A DNA stretch of 64,000 nucleotides from Streptococcus sp. Marseille-P6264 (GCF_902460355.1 NZ_CABPTO010000007.1:62001-126000), one strand, 5' to 3'. Counted from the stretch's first letter, positions 24,786-35,059 are shown. The notes: generated by a model not told the origin, from the letters alone. Made by a program: numbers and translations.

Positions 24786-26057
24786 TTATTTGACAAATTC
24801 CTCGTAGTTCCCCGTGTAATTAGCCCACTCCTTACTGAAGAATTTTTCATTGATCTGATAATTCGGAGCAGGTTGAGGGTTAGAGACAAAAGGATCGACA
24901 GCCTTGTCGAAAGCCAGCCAGCCATTCCAACCCATGTGGATCGTGTCCTGCATAAAGTAAGGCTTATCGCCGTCCTTAGAAAAGTCAGCAATATTTGTAA
25001 AGCCTTGACTCTCCAGCTGGAACTTAATCTTCTCAACTGTACGCTGGTACATCTCCTCACTCAATCCAGTATAGGCCATCCATTTGGCATTGACTGGTGG
25101 AATGACAAAGATGACATTCGTATGGGATTTGGCAAATTGTTCCAAAACTAGCTGAAAATCATTGTACTCAGGAGACTTTTCGTAAGACTGTTTGGATTGG
25201 AATCCTTTGAACTTCTTGATTTTTCTAGCCAAACGCTTCTTATAAAAGTCGTTATCGATACCTAAATCATTGTTATTGGTCTGCTTGACAGCATCTGCCG
25301 TAGCCAGTTTTTCCAATTCTTCATAAGAGAATTCATCTGGAAGACGGGAAAGCTGAGGTAAAACCTTCGTGTCATAGTTGCCATTATTACCAGCAGCAAA
25401 CGTGCTGAAAAAAGCATCCTCCCGCTGATAAATACGGCTCATAGTATGGATATACTGCTGCTCAAAAGAAGTCAGTTGGCTTCCATCGGCCACTTTCCTG
25501 ACAATATCCCCCATAGCAATGTTGGGATAGAGCTGCAAAAGCCGCTGGGCTGCATACTGAGCGCCTACTCCACCATCCTGCCAGCTAAGAAAACCAGCTA
25601 GCTGGTCGCTATTGAAATACTGCTGAAAAGCTGCTGCATCATAGCCTTTTTTAGTAAACCATTGCGGAGAAACGACATAGACAGCCGTCTTATTTTCCAG
25701 CTCAGAGGTCATCTGCTGCATCCCAAAATATTGGTTGAGCGAAGCCGCCCCCCGCTGCCCTAGAAAATAAGGTCGGTAATTGCGGTCATACTTCTCGGCC
25801 AAAACAGCTGGGTGCATGCTGTCAAAGCGCAGCCATTCGCTGGAGCCAAAGTAGGGCACAAAACGGGTATCTTGATCTGTCAGGGCCGTCATTTTTTTGC
25901 TACGGCTTTTGAACGTTTCTGCTGTAAGGGTCACAGCTGCCCGCTTCTCTGCTTCCACATCATGCTTTTTCTCAAGCGGATAGAAGAAAAAGAGCAGGGC
26001 GACCATGACCAAGGCGCAGAAGACCGGCCCCAGAATCAGCCAGAGTCGTTTAAGCAT
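24786..26057 (-). CDS. dltD: DltD, D-alanyl transfer to teichoic acid
   Basis: The 423-residue protein has one N-terminal membrane helix (residues 7-27) and an extracellular SGNH-like esterase domain. The catalytic Ser lies in [14 protein letters not shown] near residue 72, and the C-terminal [10 protein letters not shown] segment supplies Asp and His. It moves D-alanine to lipoteichoic acid outside the cell. It overlaps dltC by 8 bases. The length is normal. Confidence 0.96.
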   Translation of the reverse strand: MLKRLWLILGPVFCALVMVALLFFFYPLEKKHDVEAEKRAAVTLTAETFKSRSKKMTALTDQDTRFVPYFGSSEWLRFDSMHPAVLAEKYDRNYRPYFLGQRGAASLNQYFGMQQMTSELENKTAVYVVSPQWFTKKGYDAAAFQQYFNSDQLAGFLSWQDGGVGAQYAAQRLLQLYPNIAMGDIVRKVADGSQLTSFEQQYIHTMSRIYQREDAFFSTFAAGNNGNYDTKVLPQLSRLPDEFSYEELEKLATADAVKQTNNNDLGIDNDFYKKRLARKIKKFKGFQSKQSYEKSPEYNDFQLVLEQFAKSHTNVIFVIPPVNAKWMAYTGLSEEMYQRTVEKIKFQLESQGFTNIADFSKDGDKPYFMQDTIHMGWNGWLAFDKAVDPFVSNPQPAPNYQINEKFFSKEWANYTGNYEEFVK

Positions 26058-26289
26058 TACGAAGCTCCGTTACACCTTCAACGATTTTATTGGCTGTATT
26101 CCAGTCATCGCGACCAAATTCTGATACTGGCACGCGGATATCAAAACGGTTTTCCAGCTCAACAATCAGCTCTACTGTCCCCATGCTGTCCAAAACGCCA
26201 GCATCAAACAAGTCCTCGTCCATCATGTCCGAAACATCTTCCATAAATAATTCGTCAATAATTTCAATTACTTCTGCTTTTACATCCAT
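26050..26289 (-). CDS. dltC: D-alanyl carrier protein DltC
   Basis: This 79-residue acyl-carrier protein holds D-alanine on phosphopantetheine. The attachment serine is in [15 protein letters not shown] near residue 36, at the start of helix II. It is acidic and four-helical, as expected. GGAAACTAT precedes ATG 26289. Confidence 0.97.
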   Translation of the reverse strand: MDVKAEVIEIIDELFMEDVSDMMDEDLFDAGVLDSMGTVELIVELENRFDIRVPVSEFGRDDWNTANKIVEGVTELRNA

Positions 26290-26311
26290 TATAGTTTCCT
26301 CGTTTTACATT

Positions 26312-27556
26312 TTATTTTTTAAACCAAAGGTCATTCAAAAATCCTGAGAAGATCAAGAATGAGAACATGACAACATGGAAGGTGATAACAACCCCCAGTG
26401 CTTGGGTCCACTTGTTGTCAGGCAGGGCTGGCAGTCCCTTGCTTTTACGCTCTTTATTGATGTTCTTTTTCTTACGGAGCCAAGCGTCATTGACCACCAA
26501 ACCCAGACCGTGGAAAAGACCATAGGCGATATAGTACCAGGTCACACCATGCCAGAAGCCCATGACCAACATATTGATTATATAGGCTACACTGGAAGTC
26601 GTATTGCGGTTTTTAAAGACCTTGTTGCGCATGAGCACCATGACCAGACGCATAAAGACAAAGTCTCGGAACCAGAAGGACAGGCTCATGTGCCAGCGAT
26701 TCCAGAATTCCTTCAAATCGCGTGAAACAAAAGGCTTGTCAAAGTTGATAGGACTCTTGATGCCCATAAGATTGGAAATGGCCACCGCAAACATCGAATA
26801 ACCAGCAAAGTCAAAGAAGAGATCCAGACCAAAGACATACATGACGCCTAGCGTTCCCAGATTGAAGAAACCGCCAGTATAGAGGGCGTAGGTCTTGACA
26901 TGCCCTAAAATCATGTGGCCAAAGATATGAGCCAGTACAAACTTATAGAGAAAGCCCAGCATGATATACTTGACCGACTGCTCCAGCATATCTAGAAGCT
27001 CATCGCGCTCTGGTATCTGGAGATAATTTTCATTGAAACGCTTGAAACGATCAATAGGACCACTAGAAAAAGTGGGCATAAAGAGCATAAAGCGGAGGAA
27101 TTCCCAGAGGCTGAAATCAGTCAGCACGCCATCCCTCAGCTCAATAATCATACCAACTGAGCGGAAGGTCAAATAGGAAATTCCCAAAAAGCCAAAGAGT
27201 GATTGATGGCCACTAATAGCTGGCTCGACCTTAACCCAGAATAGGGGCAGAACCGCCAATGCTGTATGCAAATAAAATATCCACTTGCTGTCCTGCTTTT
27301 TGCGGTAGAATTTATAAGAATAAACCCAGACCGTCTGCCAGACGACATAAAAGAGCAGGGCATAGAGCTGCGCCAGACTAGGACCCGTCAGCATCAAGAC
27401 GATAAAAGCCAAGCTAACTAAAGCTTCGTAGACCGGGAAGCGTTTTTTAAAGAAAAGTCCGATAAAGATTGGCAAAACAGCCAAGATAAGATAAAGGAAA
27501 TACTGTGGGTCTCCGTAAGGCTCCAGATGAGGAAGCTGTTTCAAGAAATCCATCAT
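26312..27556 (-). CDS. dltB: DltB, MBOAT transmembrane acyltransferase
   Basis: The 414-residue protein has about 11 membrane helices and the MBOAT catalytic His in [19 protein letters not shown] near residue 336. It passes D-alanine from DltC across the membrane. Its ATG overlaps the dltA stop by four bases (ATGA), giving coupled translation. Length and gene order are standard. Confidence 0.97.
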   Translation of the reverse strand: MMDFLKQLPHLEPYGDPQYFLYLILAVLPIFIGLFFKKRFPVYEALVSLAFIVLMLTGPSLAQLYALLFYVVWQTVWVYSYKFYRKKQDSKWIFYLHTALAVLPLFWVKVEPAISGHQSLFGFLGISYLTFRSVGMIIELRDGVLTDFSLWEFLRFMLFMPTFSSGPIDRFKRFNENYLQIPERDELLDMLEQSVKYIMLGFLYKFVLAHIFGHMILGHVKTYALYTGGFFNLGTLGVMYVFGLDLFFDFAGYSMFAVAISNLMGIKSPINFDKPFVSRDLKEFWNRWHMSLSFWFRDFVFMRLVMVLMRNKVFKNRNTTSSVAYIINMLVMGFWHGVTWYYIAYGLFHGLGLVVNDAWLRKKKNINKERKSKGLPALPDNKWTQALGVVITFHVVMFSFLIFSGFLNDLWFKK

Positions 27557-29103
27557 GACTTGTTGACCTCACTAATCAGCCCCTTGATATCAATCTTGCC
27601 GTTTGGTGTTAGGGGCAGAGATTCCCGATAGAGGAACTTAGATGGCATCATATAAGACATCATGATATCCTGTAAATCCTCTTTGATAGCCTTGGTAATA
27701 TCGATTTCGCGGTCAAATTGCTCTGCAACACCGTCTTTCAAAATAACGTAGGCCAATAAGTTTTGCACCTTGTGGTCCTTATTATAACGTGGCACTGCTA
27801 CTGCCGCCTCGATATACTTGGATTTGTTGAGGTTTTGAGATACGTCCTCTAGCTCGATGCGATAGCCGTTAAACTTAATCTGGAAGTCCATACGACCGCC
27901 GTAGAGTAGGAGGCCTTCATCAGTCATCGTCCCCACATCACCTGTATGATAGGCTGGTAGCCCTTCAAATTCAAAGAAGGCTTCAGCTGTCTTTTCAGGA
28001 TTGTTGAGGTAGCCCTTGGATACAGCTGGTCCACAGACAATGATTTCCCCCTGCTGACCATTTGGCAATTTTTGCCCATTTTCATTGATAACAAAGGTTG
28101 GTGAATCCGCCTTGGTATAGCCGATTGGCAGACGCTTGAGGGTCGCTAGCATGTCATCCGTGATGGCAACTGCAGACAGAGCCACCGTTGCCTCAGTCGG
28201 ACCGTAGGCATTGATAATACGAGCCTCAGGGAAACGCTCCCGCAATTTCTGAGCTGTCTTGACCGTCAACTCCTCCCCATCAAAGTAAAAATGCGTAATG
28301 CCTGGCATCTTTTGGCTGTTAAAATCTTCCGAAAGCATAGCCATATCCGCAAAGGACGGTGTAGAAGTCCAGATTGCTACAGGGAGGCTGAGAATCGCTT
28401 CAAATAACTGCTTGAAGTCCTGAGTCAGACTAGAAGGTAGGGCATAGAGAGTGCCTCCCAGCGCCAAAGTCGGTGCCCAGTACATAACTGACAAGTCGAA
28501 AGAATAAGGCGGTTGCGCCAGCATTTGCGGACGGCTTGGTGTCGCAAATTCCTTATCTGTAATCATCCAATTAGTAAAGCTGAGCAGGTTATCATGAGAG
28601 ATTTGCACACCTTTAGGTTTGCCAGTCGTACCAGAAGTAAAGATAATGTAGTAATTATCATCTCCCTTGACTGGATGACTAATCTCATAGGCAGTCTTCT
28701 CTTCATAAGCCGCTCGAACCTGATCCAGACTGAGAATAGCTACATCTGTATCAGCCAGCGGAAAATCTGCAATGGCGATAATCAGGCTTGGTTCAGCTAC
28801 TTCCACAATAGCAGTCACGCGCTCCAAGGCTGAATGACTATCAATAGGAATATAGGCATGACCTGCCTTAGTCAGAGCCACAAAAGTAGCCAGCATTTCA
28901 TACTCCTGACCACCGTAGACAACGACGGGTGACTTAGGAGCCAGCCCCAAGCTATCAATCTTGGCTGCCAGTGCATCGGAATCGGCTTTTAGATCTCCGT
29001 AGGTATGAACTTGTCCGAGGACATTGTAGACAGGGAAATCTGGCTGCGTCTGAGCAAAGTGCTCAATTGCTTCAATCATATCTGTAATTGCTGTGTTTGA
29101 CAT
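27553..29103 (-). CDS. dltA: D-alanine--carrier protein ligase DltA
   Basis: The 516-residue adenylating enzyme activates D-alanine with ATP and loads DltC. ANL motifs are visible: [20 protein letters not shown] near residue 150, [14 protein letters not shown] near 296, YHTGDVG near 388, and a C-terminal lysine in [12 protein letters not shown] near 505. It is the second gene after dltX in a single operon that makes the wall less negative. This protects against cationic peptides. Confidence 0.98.
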   Translation of the reverse strand: MSNTAITDMIEAIEHFAQTQPDFPVYNVLGQVHTYGDLKADSDALAAKIDSLGLAPKSPVVVYGGQEYEMLATFVALTKAGHAYIPIDSHSALERVTAIVEVAEPSLIIAIADFPLADTDVAILSLDQVRAAYEEKTAYEISHPVKGDDNYYIIFTSGTTGKPKGVQISHDNLLSFTNWMITDKEFATPSRPQMLAQPPYSFDLSVMYWAPTLALGGTLYALPSSLTQDFKQLFEAILSLPVAIWTSTPSFADMAMLSEDFNSQKMPGITHFYFDGEELTVKTAQKLRERFPEARIINAYGPTEATVALSAVAITDDMLATLKRLPIGYTKADSPTFVINENGQKLPNGQQGEIIVCGPAVSKGYLNNPEKTAEAFFEFEGLPAYHTGDVGTMTDEGLLLYGGRMDFQIKFNGYRIELEDVSQNLNKSKYIEAAVAVPRYNKDHKVQNLLAYVILKDGVAEQFDREIDITKAIKEDLQDIMMSYMMPSKFLYRESLPLTPNGKIDIKGLISEVNKS

Positions 29104-29123
29104 ATGTATAGTACTCTCTTACA

Positions 29124-29255
29124 TTAAAATTCATTGTAGATAAAGCCACCTTGACCTTGACCAAGATAACTAAAGAAATAAAGCAGGGCTACGAAAATCA
29201 CAAAGTATAGCAATGTCTGCCCTACAAACTTATAAATCGTCTTATATTTCGTCAT
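29124..29255 (-). CDS. dltX: DltX, small membrane protein of the dlt operon
   Basis: A 43-residue frame starts MTKYKTIYKFVGQTLLYF and has one membrane helix (about residues 12-30). It ends with the Gly-rich tail LGQGQGGFIYNEF that defines DltX. It is the first gene of dlt and is needed for D-alanylation, its C-terminal motif acting on the outer face. The Shine-Dalgarno site is weak (AAGAGTGA). Confidence 0.92.
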   Translation of the reverse strand: MTKYKTIYKFVGQTLLYFVIFVALLYFFSYLGQGQGGFIYNEF

Positions 29256-29292
29256 TTCATTCACTCTTATCTTTTTTAGATAGACATAGATT

Positions 29293-29322
29293 ATTTTACC
29301 ATTTTATAGAGAAAGATTTCAA
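29293..29322 (-). promoter_or_regulatory. Promoter of the dlt operon
   Basis: On the minus strand TTGAAA and TAAAAT are 18 bases apart, about 40 bases before dltX. The -10 is preceded by GG rather than TG. Confidence 0.55.
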
Positions 29323-29443
29323 TATAAAAGCTATCAATTGTGTAAAGTTCTTGTAAGGAAATAAAGAGAAAAAGAGTTACTTCCCTTATCTTTCAAGGAT
29401 GAAATCCTTTTCAAATTCTATAAGTAAAATTTCTATATATTAC

Positions 29444-29472
29444 TTGACTTTTAGTTCAAAGGGCGGTATCCT
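29444..29472 (+). promoter_or_regulatory. Promoter of the PadR operon
   Basis: TTGACT and TATCCT are separated by 17 bases, just upstream of the long palindrome. Confidence 0.6.
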
Positions 29473-29486
29473 ATATGTAGAAAGTT

Positions 29487-29509
29487 TATATATAATATTT
29501 TTATATATA
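29487..29509. promoter_or_regulatory. PadR operator: 9-5-9 perfect palindrome
   Basis: TATATATAA and TTATATATA are exact inverted copies with TATTT between them, ending one base before the AGGAGG ribosome site. PadR proteins bind such A/T palindromes. The position between promoter and start suggests auto-repression of the operon. Confidence 0.75.
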
Positions 29510-29520
29510 GGAGGTAGTGC

Positions 29521-29847
29521 ATGTATTTCCCTACATCTTCTACCCTGATAGAATTTCTGATTTTAGCGATTTTAGATAAAGAAGATTCCTACGGCTACGA
29601 GATTAGCCAGACCATCAAGCTCATTGCTGATATTAAGGAGTCCACGCTTTATCCTATCCTAAAAAAATTGGAAAAGAGTCAGTATTTAGAGACTTACTCT
29701 CAGGAATATCAAGGTCGAAAACGAAAATATTACTCTCTGACCCCAAGAGGTCAGAAACAACTGGTCCACCTCAAAAAGGAATGGGAGCTTTATACCAGCA
29801 CGATTAAGGGCATTATCGAAGGGAGTGTTCGCCATGACAAGAACTGA
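29521..29847 (+). CDS. PadR-family transcriptional regulator
   Basis: The 108-residue winged-helix protein has the PadR pattern LIEFLILAILDKEDSYGYEI, then STLYPILKKLEKSQYLET and GRKRKYYSLTPRGQKQL. AGGAGG precedes ATG 29521. In Firmicutes this type is fused in operons with a DUF1700 membrane protein and a DUF4097 protein, as here, and often reacts to envelope stress. It probably controls its own operon through the palindrome at 29487. Confidence 0.93.
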   Translation: MYFPTSSTLIEFLILAILDKEDSYGYEISQTIKLIADIKESTLYPILKKLEKSQYLETYSQEYQGRKRKYYSLTPRGQKQLVHLKKEWELYTSTIKGIIEGSVRHDKN

Positions 29848-30433
29848 ATATCTAGCCCAACTAGATAACTATTTGAAAAAGTTGCCAGCAAAAGACTATC
29901 AAGAAGCCATGGACTACTTCACCGAGTATTTTGACGAGGTAGGTCCAGAGGGTGAGGCAGCGGCTATGGCTGAGCTAGGCAGTCCAAAAGAAGCCGCTCA
30001 CGAGATTATCATCAATCTTTTGGATAAAAAAATAGAAGAAGACAACCAAGAAGCTGGCTCTGTCAAAAACAGCAAGCAGATCGTCCAGATTGCTATTCTG
30101 TCCATCTTGGCGGCTCCACTAGCAATTCCTCTATTAATTTTGGCTTTGACTTTGATTTTTACTTTCTTCCTCCTCGTCAGTGTCCTTGCTTTTGTCATGG
30201 CCGTCTTTACCTTTGCTATGCTTCTCCTAGGGGCTAGTCTGATTTGGGACAGCCTGACTCTCGGCATGACCACTTCTATTCCTGCTTTTGCCCTTAGTTT
30301 GGGGATGAGCCTTTTAGCCTTGGGGCTGGCTGGACTCTTCTATCTCAGCATTGGTCCTATCCTTCGCTTTATCAAACTCAGCTTTGTCAAACTCGCCCAA
30401 GCCTTGGCACGGAAAGGAGGCCGTCATGTCTAA
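29834..30433 (+). CDS. DUF1700 (HAAS-domain) membrane protein
   Basis: The 199-residue protein starts TRTEYLAQLDNYLKKLPAKD, a HAAS helical bundle (residues 1-65). Two or three hydrophobic blocks follow (about 85-135 and 140-175). ATG 29834 is preferred to GTG 29825 because GAAGGGAG lies at the right distance. Its start lies within the PadR gene's end, so the pair is coupled. The HAAS domain is thought to sense or bind a partner regulator. Its own role is unknown. Confidence 0.88.
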   Translation: MTRTEYLAQLDNYLKKLPAKDYQEAMDYFTEYFDEVGPEGEAAAMAELGSPKEAAHEIIINLLDKKIEEDNQEAGSVKNSKQIVQIAILSILAAPLAIPLLILALTLIFTFFLLVSVLAFVMAVFTFAMLLLGASLIWDSLTLGMTTSIPAFALSLGMSLLALGLAGLFYLSIGPILRFIKLSFVKLAQALARKGGRHV

Positions 30434-31325
30434 AGTAAGAAAAACCATATTCCGCTTTGCTATTGCTGCCTGTCTGCTGGGTCTAGGCCTCATACTGGCA
30501 GGGCTAGCAAGTGGTGGGCTGCAGGATCTGGCGAAGAGCTCAGCCGCTAGCACCAAGATGGCCAAGCAAGAAGAAACCTATGACAATATCCATTCCTTAA
30601 ATCTAGAGCTGAGCAACCGCTCGGTTGTAATTGGAGAATCGCCCGATGATAAGGTTCATTTGACCTATTATCAAGGAGACGGAAAGACAACTGAAAAAAT
30701 CAGTACCAAGGCCGAAAACGGTAGTTTATACATTAAGGAATCCAGCTTTTTTATCAACATTAGTAGCGGTCTGCGCTCTTTACTGAGCTTGATAAATGGA
30801 GATTTTGAAAGGACTCAACAAATCACTCTAAGCCTACCTAAGGGAAAAAACTTGGAAGAGGTTAAGGCAAGTTTAGCTAATGGCAGCCTATCAATCAATG
30901 ACCTGACAATCAAAAAATTAAAAGCCGATCTCAGCAATGGTTCAATCGAACTCAGTCATAGCCAAATTGAGAGCGGTAGCATTGAAAGTGCTAATGGCAG
31001 CATCGAGCTAGTCCAAACCAGCCTGACCGATACTCAAATCAATCTCGCCAACGGGAGTATCACTAGTGATAAACTAACCCTCAAGGGCAATATCAACATG
31101 TCCAGTGGCAATGGCTCCATCGATCTCCATCTCACCGAAGAGACCTACAAAGCCATCTCACTGGATCTGCAGACAGATATAGGTGACATTGAACTACCCA
31201 AGGAGATGCAGACGAGCCACGAACAAGAGGACTTTATCGGCGATCGAGTCATCCACACCAATGAACGGGCCCAAGCCAAGCTGACCGCTCGCACCAGCAC
31301 CGGCAGCATTGAGATTAGTCATTAA
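30426..31325 (+). CDS. DUF4097-type membrane-anchored beta-helix protein
   Basis: The 299-residue protein has an N-terminal membrane helix (about residues 10-30). From about residue 60 on come short repeats such as LANGSLSINDLTIKKL, then LSNGSIELSHSQIESGSI, then ANGSIELVQTSL, a parallel beta-helix with Asn-Gly-Ser-Ile turns. ATG 30426 follows AAAGGAGG within the end of the DUF1700 gene. The layout matches LiaF/LiaG-like envelope proteins; the domain should lie outside the cell. A terminator follows. Confidence 0.85.
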   Translation: MSKVRKTIFRFAIAACLLGLGLILAGLASGGLQDLAKSSAASTKMAKQEETYDNIHSLNLELSNRSVVIGESPDDKVHLTYYQGDGKTTEKISTKAENGSLYIKESSFFINISSGLRSLLSLINGDFERTQQITLSLPKGKNLEEVKASLANGSLSINDLTIKKLKADLSNGSIELSHSQIESGSIESANGSIELVQTSLTDTQINLANGSITSDKLTLKGNINMSSGNGSIDLHLTEETYKAISLDLQTDIGDIELPKEMQTSHEQEDFIGDRVIHTNERAQAKLTARTSTGSIEISH

Positions 31326-31331
31326 AAATAG

Positions 31332-31358
31332 AACGGAGCCTGATTGGTTCCGTTTTTT
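31332..31358 (+). terminator. Terminator of the PadR-DUF1700-DUF4097 operon
   Basis: AACGGA pairs with TCCGTT, followed by TTTTTT. Confidence 0.8.
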
Positions 31359-31442
31359 ATGGTTATTTTCTCTAACCCTACCTTTACTTCCTATAGCCTT
31401 TATGTTATGATACTCTATAAAATTTACCACAAGGAGGTTTCT

Positions 31443-32396
31443 ATGAAAAAACTCACACCTGGCATGCATATTCGGGTCGTCAGCCCCTCGGCGTCAATCG
31501 AACACATCGGTGGCTTCGAGGCCAATCTAGTCGCCAAGGAGCGCTTGGAAAAGCTAGGATTTACCGTGTCTTTTTCGGAGCATTATCTGGAAAATGATAT
31601 GTTAGACTCTGCCTCCATCGAAAGCCGGGTGGCAGACATCCATGCCGCCTTTGCAGATGACTCCGTTGATGCTATTCTGGCCACCATCGGCGGTTTCAAC
31701 TGCAATGAGCTCCTGCCCTATCTGGACTTTGAATTGATTGCTAGAAATCCTAAGATTTTCTGCGGCTACTCAGACACAACAGCCTTGCTCAACGCCATCT
31801 ATAGTAAGACCGGCATGAAAACTTATATGGGTCCCTCCTACTCTAGCTTTAAGATGGAGGCCCTGCAGGACTATCAGACCGAGAGCTGGTTCAAGGCCGT
31901 CAGCCAGACCTCTTATGAATTGACTCCTAGTGAAAAATGGGGCGACAATGCTTGGTATCTGCCCGATGCGCCACTGACCTTCCATGAGACAGAGTGGAAA
32001 GTCTACAACCATGGAAAAGCCCAAGCCACTGCTATCGGCGGTAATCTCTCCACCTTCTCACTCCTACGCGGCACCCCCTATGCCCCGACAGATGAAAACT
32101 ATGTGCTCTTTGTTGAAGAGGCGGAGGAAGATGATTATGTGGAGTTTGACCGCAATCTAGCTGCCCTCCTTCAAGCCTATCCTAACCCACAGGCTCTCCT
32201 CATCGGCCGCTTTCCCAAAGAATGTCAGATGACAAAGGAGCTGCTCCTTTATATCTTGGATAAACATCCTATTCTAAAGACAATTCCTGTCCTCTATGAC
32301 TTGGACTTTGCTCATACTCAGCCACTCTTTACCATCACCATCGGTGCTCAAGTGACGGTGGATACAGAGAAGATGTCTATCAAAATTGATGAATAA
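31443..32396 (+). CDS. S66-family LD-carboxypeptidase (LdcA/MccF-like)
   Basis: This 317-residue serine peptidase has the S66 pattern: the nucleophile Ser in CGYSDTTALLNAIY near residue 110, the Glu in FVEEAEEDDYVEF near residue 225, and the His in LDFAHTQPLFTI near residue 292. It is likely a cytosolic muropeptide LD-carboxypeptidase or a microcin-C-type hydrolase. AAGGAGG precedes ATG 31443. It has no signal peptide. A terminator follows at 32404. Confidence 0.88.
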   Translation: MKKLTPGMHIRVVSPSASIEHIGGFEANLVAKERLEKLGFTVSFSEHYLENDMLDSASIESRVADIHAAFADDSVDAILATIGGFNCNELLPYLDFELIARNPKIFCGYSDTTALLNAIYSKTGMKTYMGPSYSSFKMEALQDYQTESWFKAVSQTSYELTPSEKWGDNAWYLPDAPLTFHETEWKVYNHGKAQATAIGGNLSTFSLLRGTPYAPTDENYVLFVEEAEEDDYVEFDRNLAALLQAYPNPQALLIGRFPKECQMTKELLLYILDKHPILKTIPVLYDLDFAHTQPLFTITIGAQVTVDTEKMSIKIDE

Positions 32397-32403
32397 ACAA
32401 GAG

Positions 32404-32430
32404 ACGACCTCCAAACAAAAGGTCGTTTTT
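32404..32430 (+). terminator. Terminator of the S66 peptidase gene
   Basis: ACGACCT pairs with AGGTCGT, followed by TTTTT. It lies directly before the converging S41 gene's stop and may serve both. Confidence 0.85.
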
Positions 32431-32435
32431 GATAT

Positions 32436-33686
32436 CTAAAAGTCATGAATCATCTCTAAACAGCGCTCCAAATCCACATCCCGCTCCAGATGCTCAACTG
32501 TCCAAGGAATAAGGATGTCTGGTTCAATCCCCTTGTCTGTCATCCCCTGTCCCTTATCAAGTGCTAGAGCGCGTGAAGTTGGAAAGTTCAAACTATAATC
32601 ACCATAATCTACCTGACAGCAGTTGGAATAATCTAGTATTCCAAGAGTCGGGCGCCCCAGAACCGTCACCTTAGGAAACCATTTCATCATCTGGACAAAA
32701 TTGTCTCCCGACGAAGCACAGTAGACATCTGCTAAGACAAAAATCTTCTCAGGATGGCTTCCTCCTTTCACATTAGGAAACATTTCCCTGTCCTCGCCTC
32801 CAAATTTGACATAGCCTTTGCCCCGATTGGCCTGCAGGTCTTGCATGATTATCTCCAACAAATCCTTCATCTCCTGGTTAATCCCTTCCTGCTGCACATA
32901 GGCTTCAAAATCTTTCAAACGCAGGTCGACATTCCGCTCTGTGTAGAGAATTTCCATCCCTTCATCAGTCCAGTCCAAGTCAGAATAGACTTGCCCCTCA
33001 GAAAGAGCATAGTGGAGTAGGGGAAAATACAGCGAGTCCATCCCGCCAGTATTTTGACGGACATCAATCACCAGACAAGCAGCCCTCTTGATAGTATCTT
33101 GTGCTTCCTGATAGAGTTTGTTGATGGCTTTCTCGTTCCTAAAGTCATCCAAACGGAGATAAATAACACCCTTTTCTAACTCTTTACATTCAAATCGGCT
33201 CTCTATAGGATTCTGGCTAGGCTCAACTGAAAGGATTTGCTCTGCTCCTGCTCGCAAAACAGTCACTTGCCTAGCTTTTGAAATCAATTCGCTCCACTCA
33301 CGGTAGTTTCGCTCGGGTGTTGAACTGGTAAAATACGCTCGGTGCATCCTATAAAATTCTTCTAGATGCTGTCCATCCAGTTTCACAATTTGATCGCCCG
33401 CCTGCAAATTCGTATCTGCATTAGCCTGCTCAACATAAAGTCCTTGGATTGTTGAACGTAGAACAAAACCTTTTGGCTTAGCATATTTCTCCCGAAAAGC
33501 TACGTGGCCAATAACTCCGAAGCTAGCTAGATAAGTCTGAACCTGATAAAGAAAGTCCTTTTCACTCATATCGTCTGAAATACATTCGCGAAAACCAGTC
33601 GGATCCGCACCGTCAATATCCTTTTTAGTTGCAGAATCTTGGGTCATAATAGAAACAACATCTTCAAAAATAGCCGTTTTTCTCAT
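32436..33686 (-). CDS. S41 (C-terminal processing/tricorn-like) peptidase, cytosolic
   Basis: The 416-residue protein has a PDZ-like segment (GLYVEQANADTNLQAGDQIV, about residues 95-125) and an S41 core. RLDDFRNE, DVRQNTGGMDSL and VYCASSGDNFVQMMKWF match S41; the Ser of CASSGD is the probable nucleophile, and GRPTLGILDYSN lacks the usual following Lys. ATG 33686 is preferred because GAGGAGCAA precedes it. There is no signal peptide or membrane helix, unlike CtpA-type enzymes. The substrate is unknown. Confidence 0.8.
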   Translation of the reverse strand: MRKTAIFEDVVSIMTQDSATKKDIDGADPTGFRECISDDMSEKDFLYQVQTYLASFGVIGHVAFREKYAKPKGFVLRSTIQGLYVEQANADTNLQAGDQIVKLDGQHLEEFYRMHRAYFTSSTPERNYREWSELISKARQVTVLRAGAEQILSVEPSQNPIESRFECKELEKGVIYLRLDDFRNEKAINKLYQEAQDTIKRAACLVIDVRQNTGGMDSLYFPLLHYALSEGQVYSDLDWTDEGMEILYTERNVDLRLKDFEAYVQQEGINQEMKDLLEIIMQDLQANRGKGYVKFGGEDREMFPNVKGGSHPEKIFVLADVYCASSGDNFVQMMKWFPKVTVLGRPTLGILDYSNCCQVDYGDYSLNFPTSRALALDKGQGMTDKGIEPDILIPWTVEHLERDVDLERCLEMIHDF

Positions 33687-33751
33687 CGTATTGCTCCTCG
33701 TCATTATTGAGACTAGTATATCATTTTTGTACATTTTATGCCGATTTAAAC

Positions 33752-33788
33752 AAAAAATCTAAGCACAATCTCTGCTTAGATTTTTTTC
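33752..33788. terminator. Terminator of the VTC/DUF4956/lipoprotein operon
   Basis: AAATCTAAGCA and TGCTTAGATTT form a long stem around CAATCTC, with a T-run on the minus strand and an A-run on the other side. Confidence 0.9.
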
Positions 33789-33791
33789 TAA

Positions 33792-35042
33792 TCAATGTCC
33801 ACCGGGACCGCCACCTTGTCCGCCTTGGGCACCGCCACCACCAGGGCCATCGGCTGTGATTTCGGTTCGGGTTTGCCCATTGACCGTGATAGTCCCGCCC
33901 GTATAGGTAGCCTTACCATCAAAGTCAAAGGCAGACACAGTGGACGTGATAGCTAAGTTTCCACCTGTCATGATGATATCACCGTTGGAATCAAGGGCGT
34001 CTGTATCGCCTTGGCCGACCTCAACCTTGATGTCACCTCCAGTAATCTTAATAAAAATCTCAGCCCCAGTCGCTGTACTAGCCGCATTGATTCCATCATC
34101 CGTCGCATAAAGGTCAAGTGTACCGCCGTTAATCGTGACATTTGTTCCCTCTAAAGCTTCGACACTGGACTTGACTGTGATAGTACCACCGTCAATCACT
34201 GCTGCATTGCTGGCATGAAGACCGTCATCGCCAGCATTAATCGTAATGGTACCAGATTGGATATAGAGATTTCCGAGCGAAGTGTCCTCGTCATTATCTG
34301 CGTGGATCGCATCCTCCGTCGCGGTAATATCTAGACTCGCCTCCTTGATGTTGATGGCATCATTGGCTGACAAGCCATTCTTGTAGCCTTTAATCGTATA
34401 AGTCCCGCCTGTGATACGCAGGTCATCATTAGATTCGACCGCGTTACCGTATTTTCCTTCAATGGTCAGACTGCCTGAGCCGTTGAAGGTCAAGTCGTCC
34501 TTACTGTAAATAGCCGCATCGTAGTCAGTATTGGTGTGATTGGCTGAGTCAGAAATGCTATTCTTGCTGCCTTCAGCTAGGGTAATGAAGGTTTTATCCG
34601 CATTTTCTACCACAATCGCTGCATCCGTTCCCGTCATGGTCACGCCATCCAAGACGATTTGCACCTTGTCTTGATCGCCAGCCTTGACGACAATCTGCAC
34701 ATTTTCACTGCTGCCAGAGAGGACATAGGTTCCAGCTGCCGTAATGGTCACCGTTGAGCCAGAAACGCTCGCTCCGTCACCAGATGTCTTGGCTGTAGAG
34801 CCGCTCAAGCTAATCTTGGTCGCTGTCGACTCATCATAAGAAGCATCCTGATCACGATCCGTGAAATAGCTAGATGTATCTGTCTTTGTCGTACTGCTAG
34901 CCGTTTGAGTGGTCGTGGCACTAGCACTCGTAGGAGTGCTGGACTGGTTGGTCAAGCTACAGGCCCCCAAGCTAACAGTCATAAGCGCTAGGGGCACCAT
35001 TAGTTTTATTTTCTGAAATATTTTTTTCTTGCCTGTTTTCAT
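33792..35042 (-). CDS. Beta-helix carbohydrate-binding lipoprotein (Cthe_2159-like)
   Basis: The 416-residue protein has a lipoprotein signal peptide ending SLGAC (Cys28), then a Ser/Thr linker. Repeating turns such as ISLSGSTAKTSGDG, LTFNGSGSLTIEG, GGTYTIKGYKNGLSANDAI and NAGDDGLHASNAA form a right-handed beta-helix to about residue 395, followed by a Gly-rich tail. Proteins of this type bind polysaccharide and are encoded beside VTC and DUF4956 genes. It should be lipid-anchored outside the cell. It is the last gene of the operon. Its actual ligand is not known. Confidence 0.85.
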   Translation of the reverse strand: MKTGKKKIFQKIKLMVPLALMTVSLGACSLTNQSSTPTSASATTTQTASSTTKTDTSSYFTDRDQDASYDESTATKISLSGSTAKTSGDGASVSGSTVTITAAGTYVLSGSSENVQIVVKAGDQDKVQIVLDGVTMTGTDAAIVVENADKTFITLAEGSKNSISDSANHTNTDYDAAIYSKDDLTFNGSGSLTIEGKYGNAVESNDDLRITGGTYTIKGYKNGLSANDAINIKEASLDITATEDAIHADNDEDTSLGNLYIQSGTITINAGDDGLHASNAAVIDGGTITVKSSVEALEGTNVTINGGTLDLYATDDGINAASTATGAEIFIKITGGDIKVEVGQGDTDALDSNGDIIMTGGNLAITSTVSAFDFDGKATYTGGTITVNGQTRTEITADGPGGGGAQGGQGGGPGGH

Positions 35043-35059
35043 GATTGGCCTCTTTCTAG

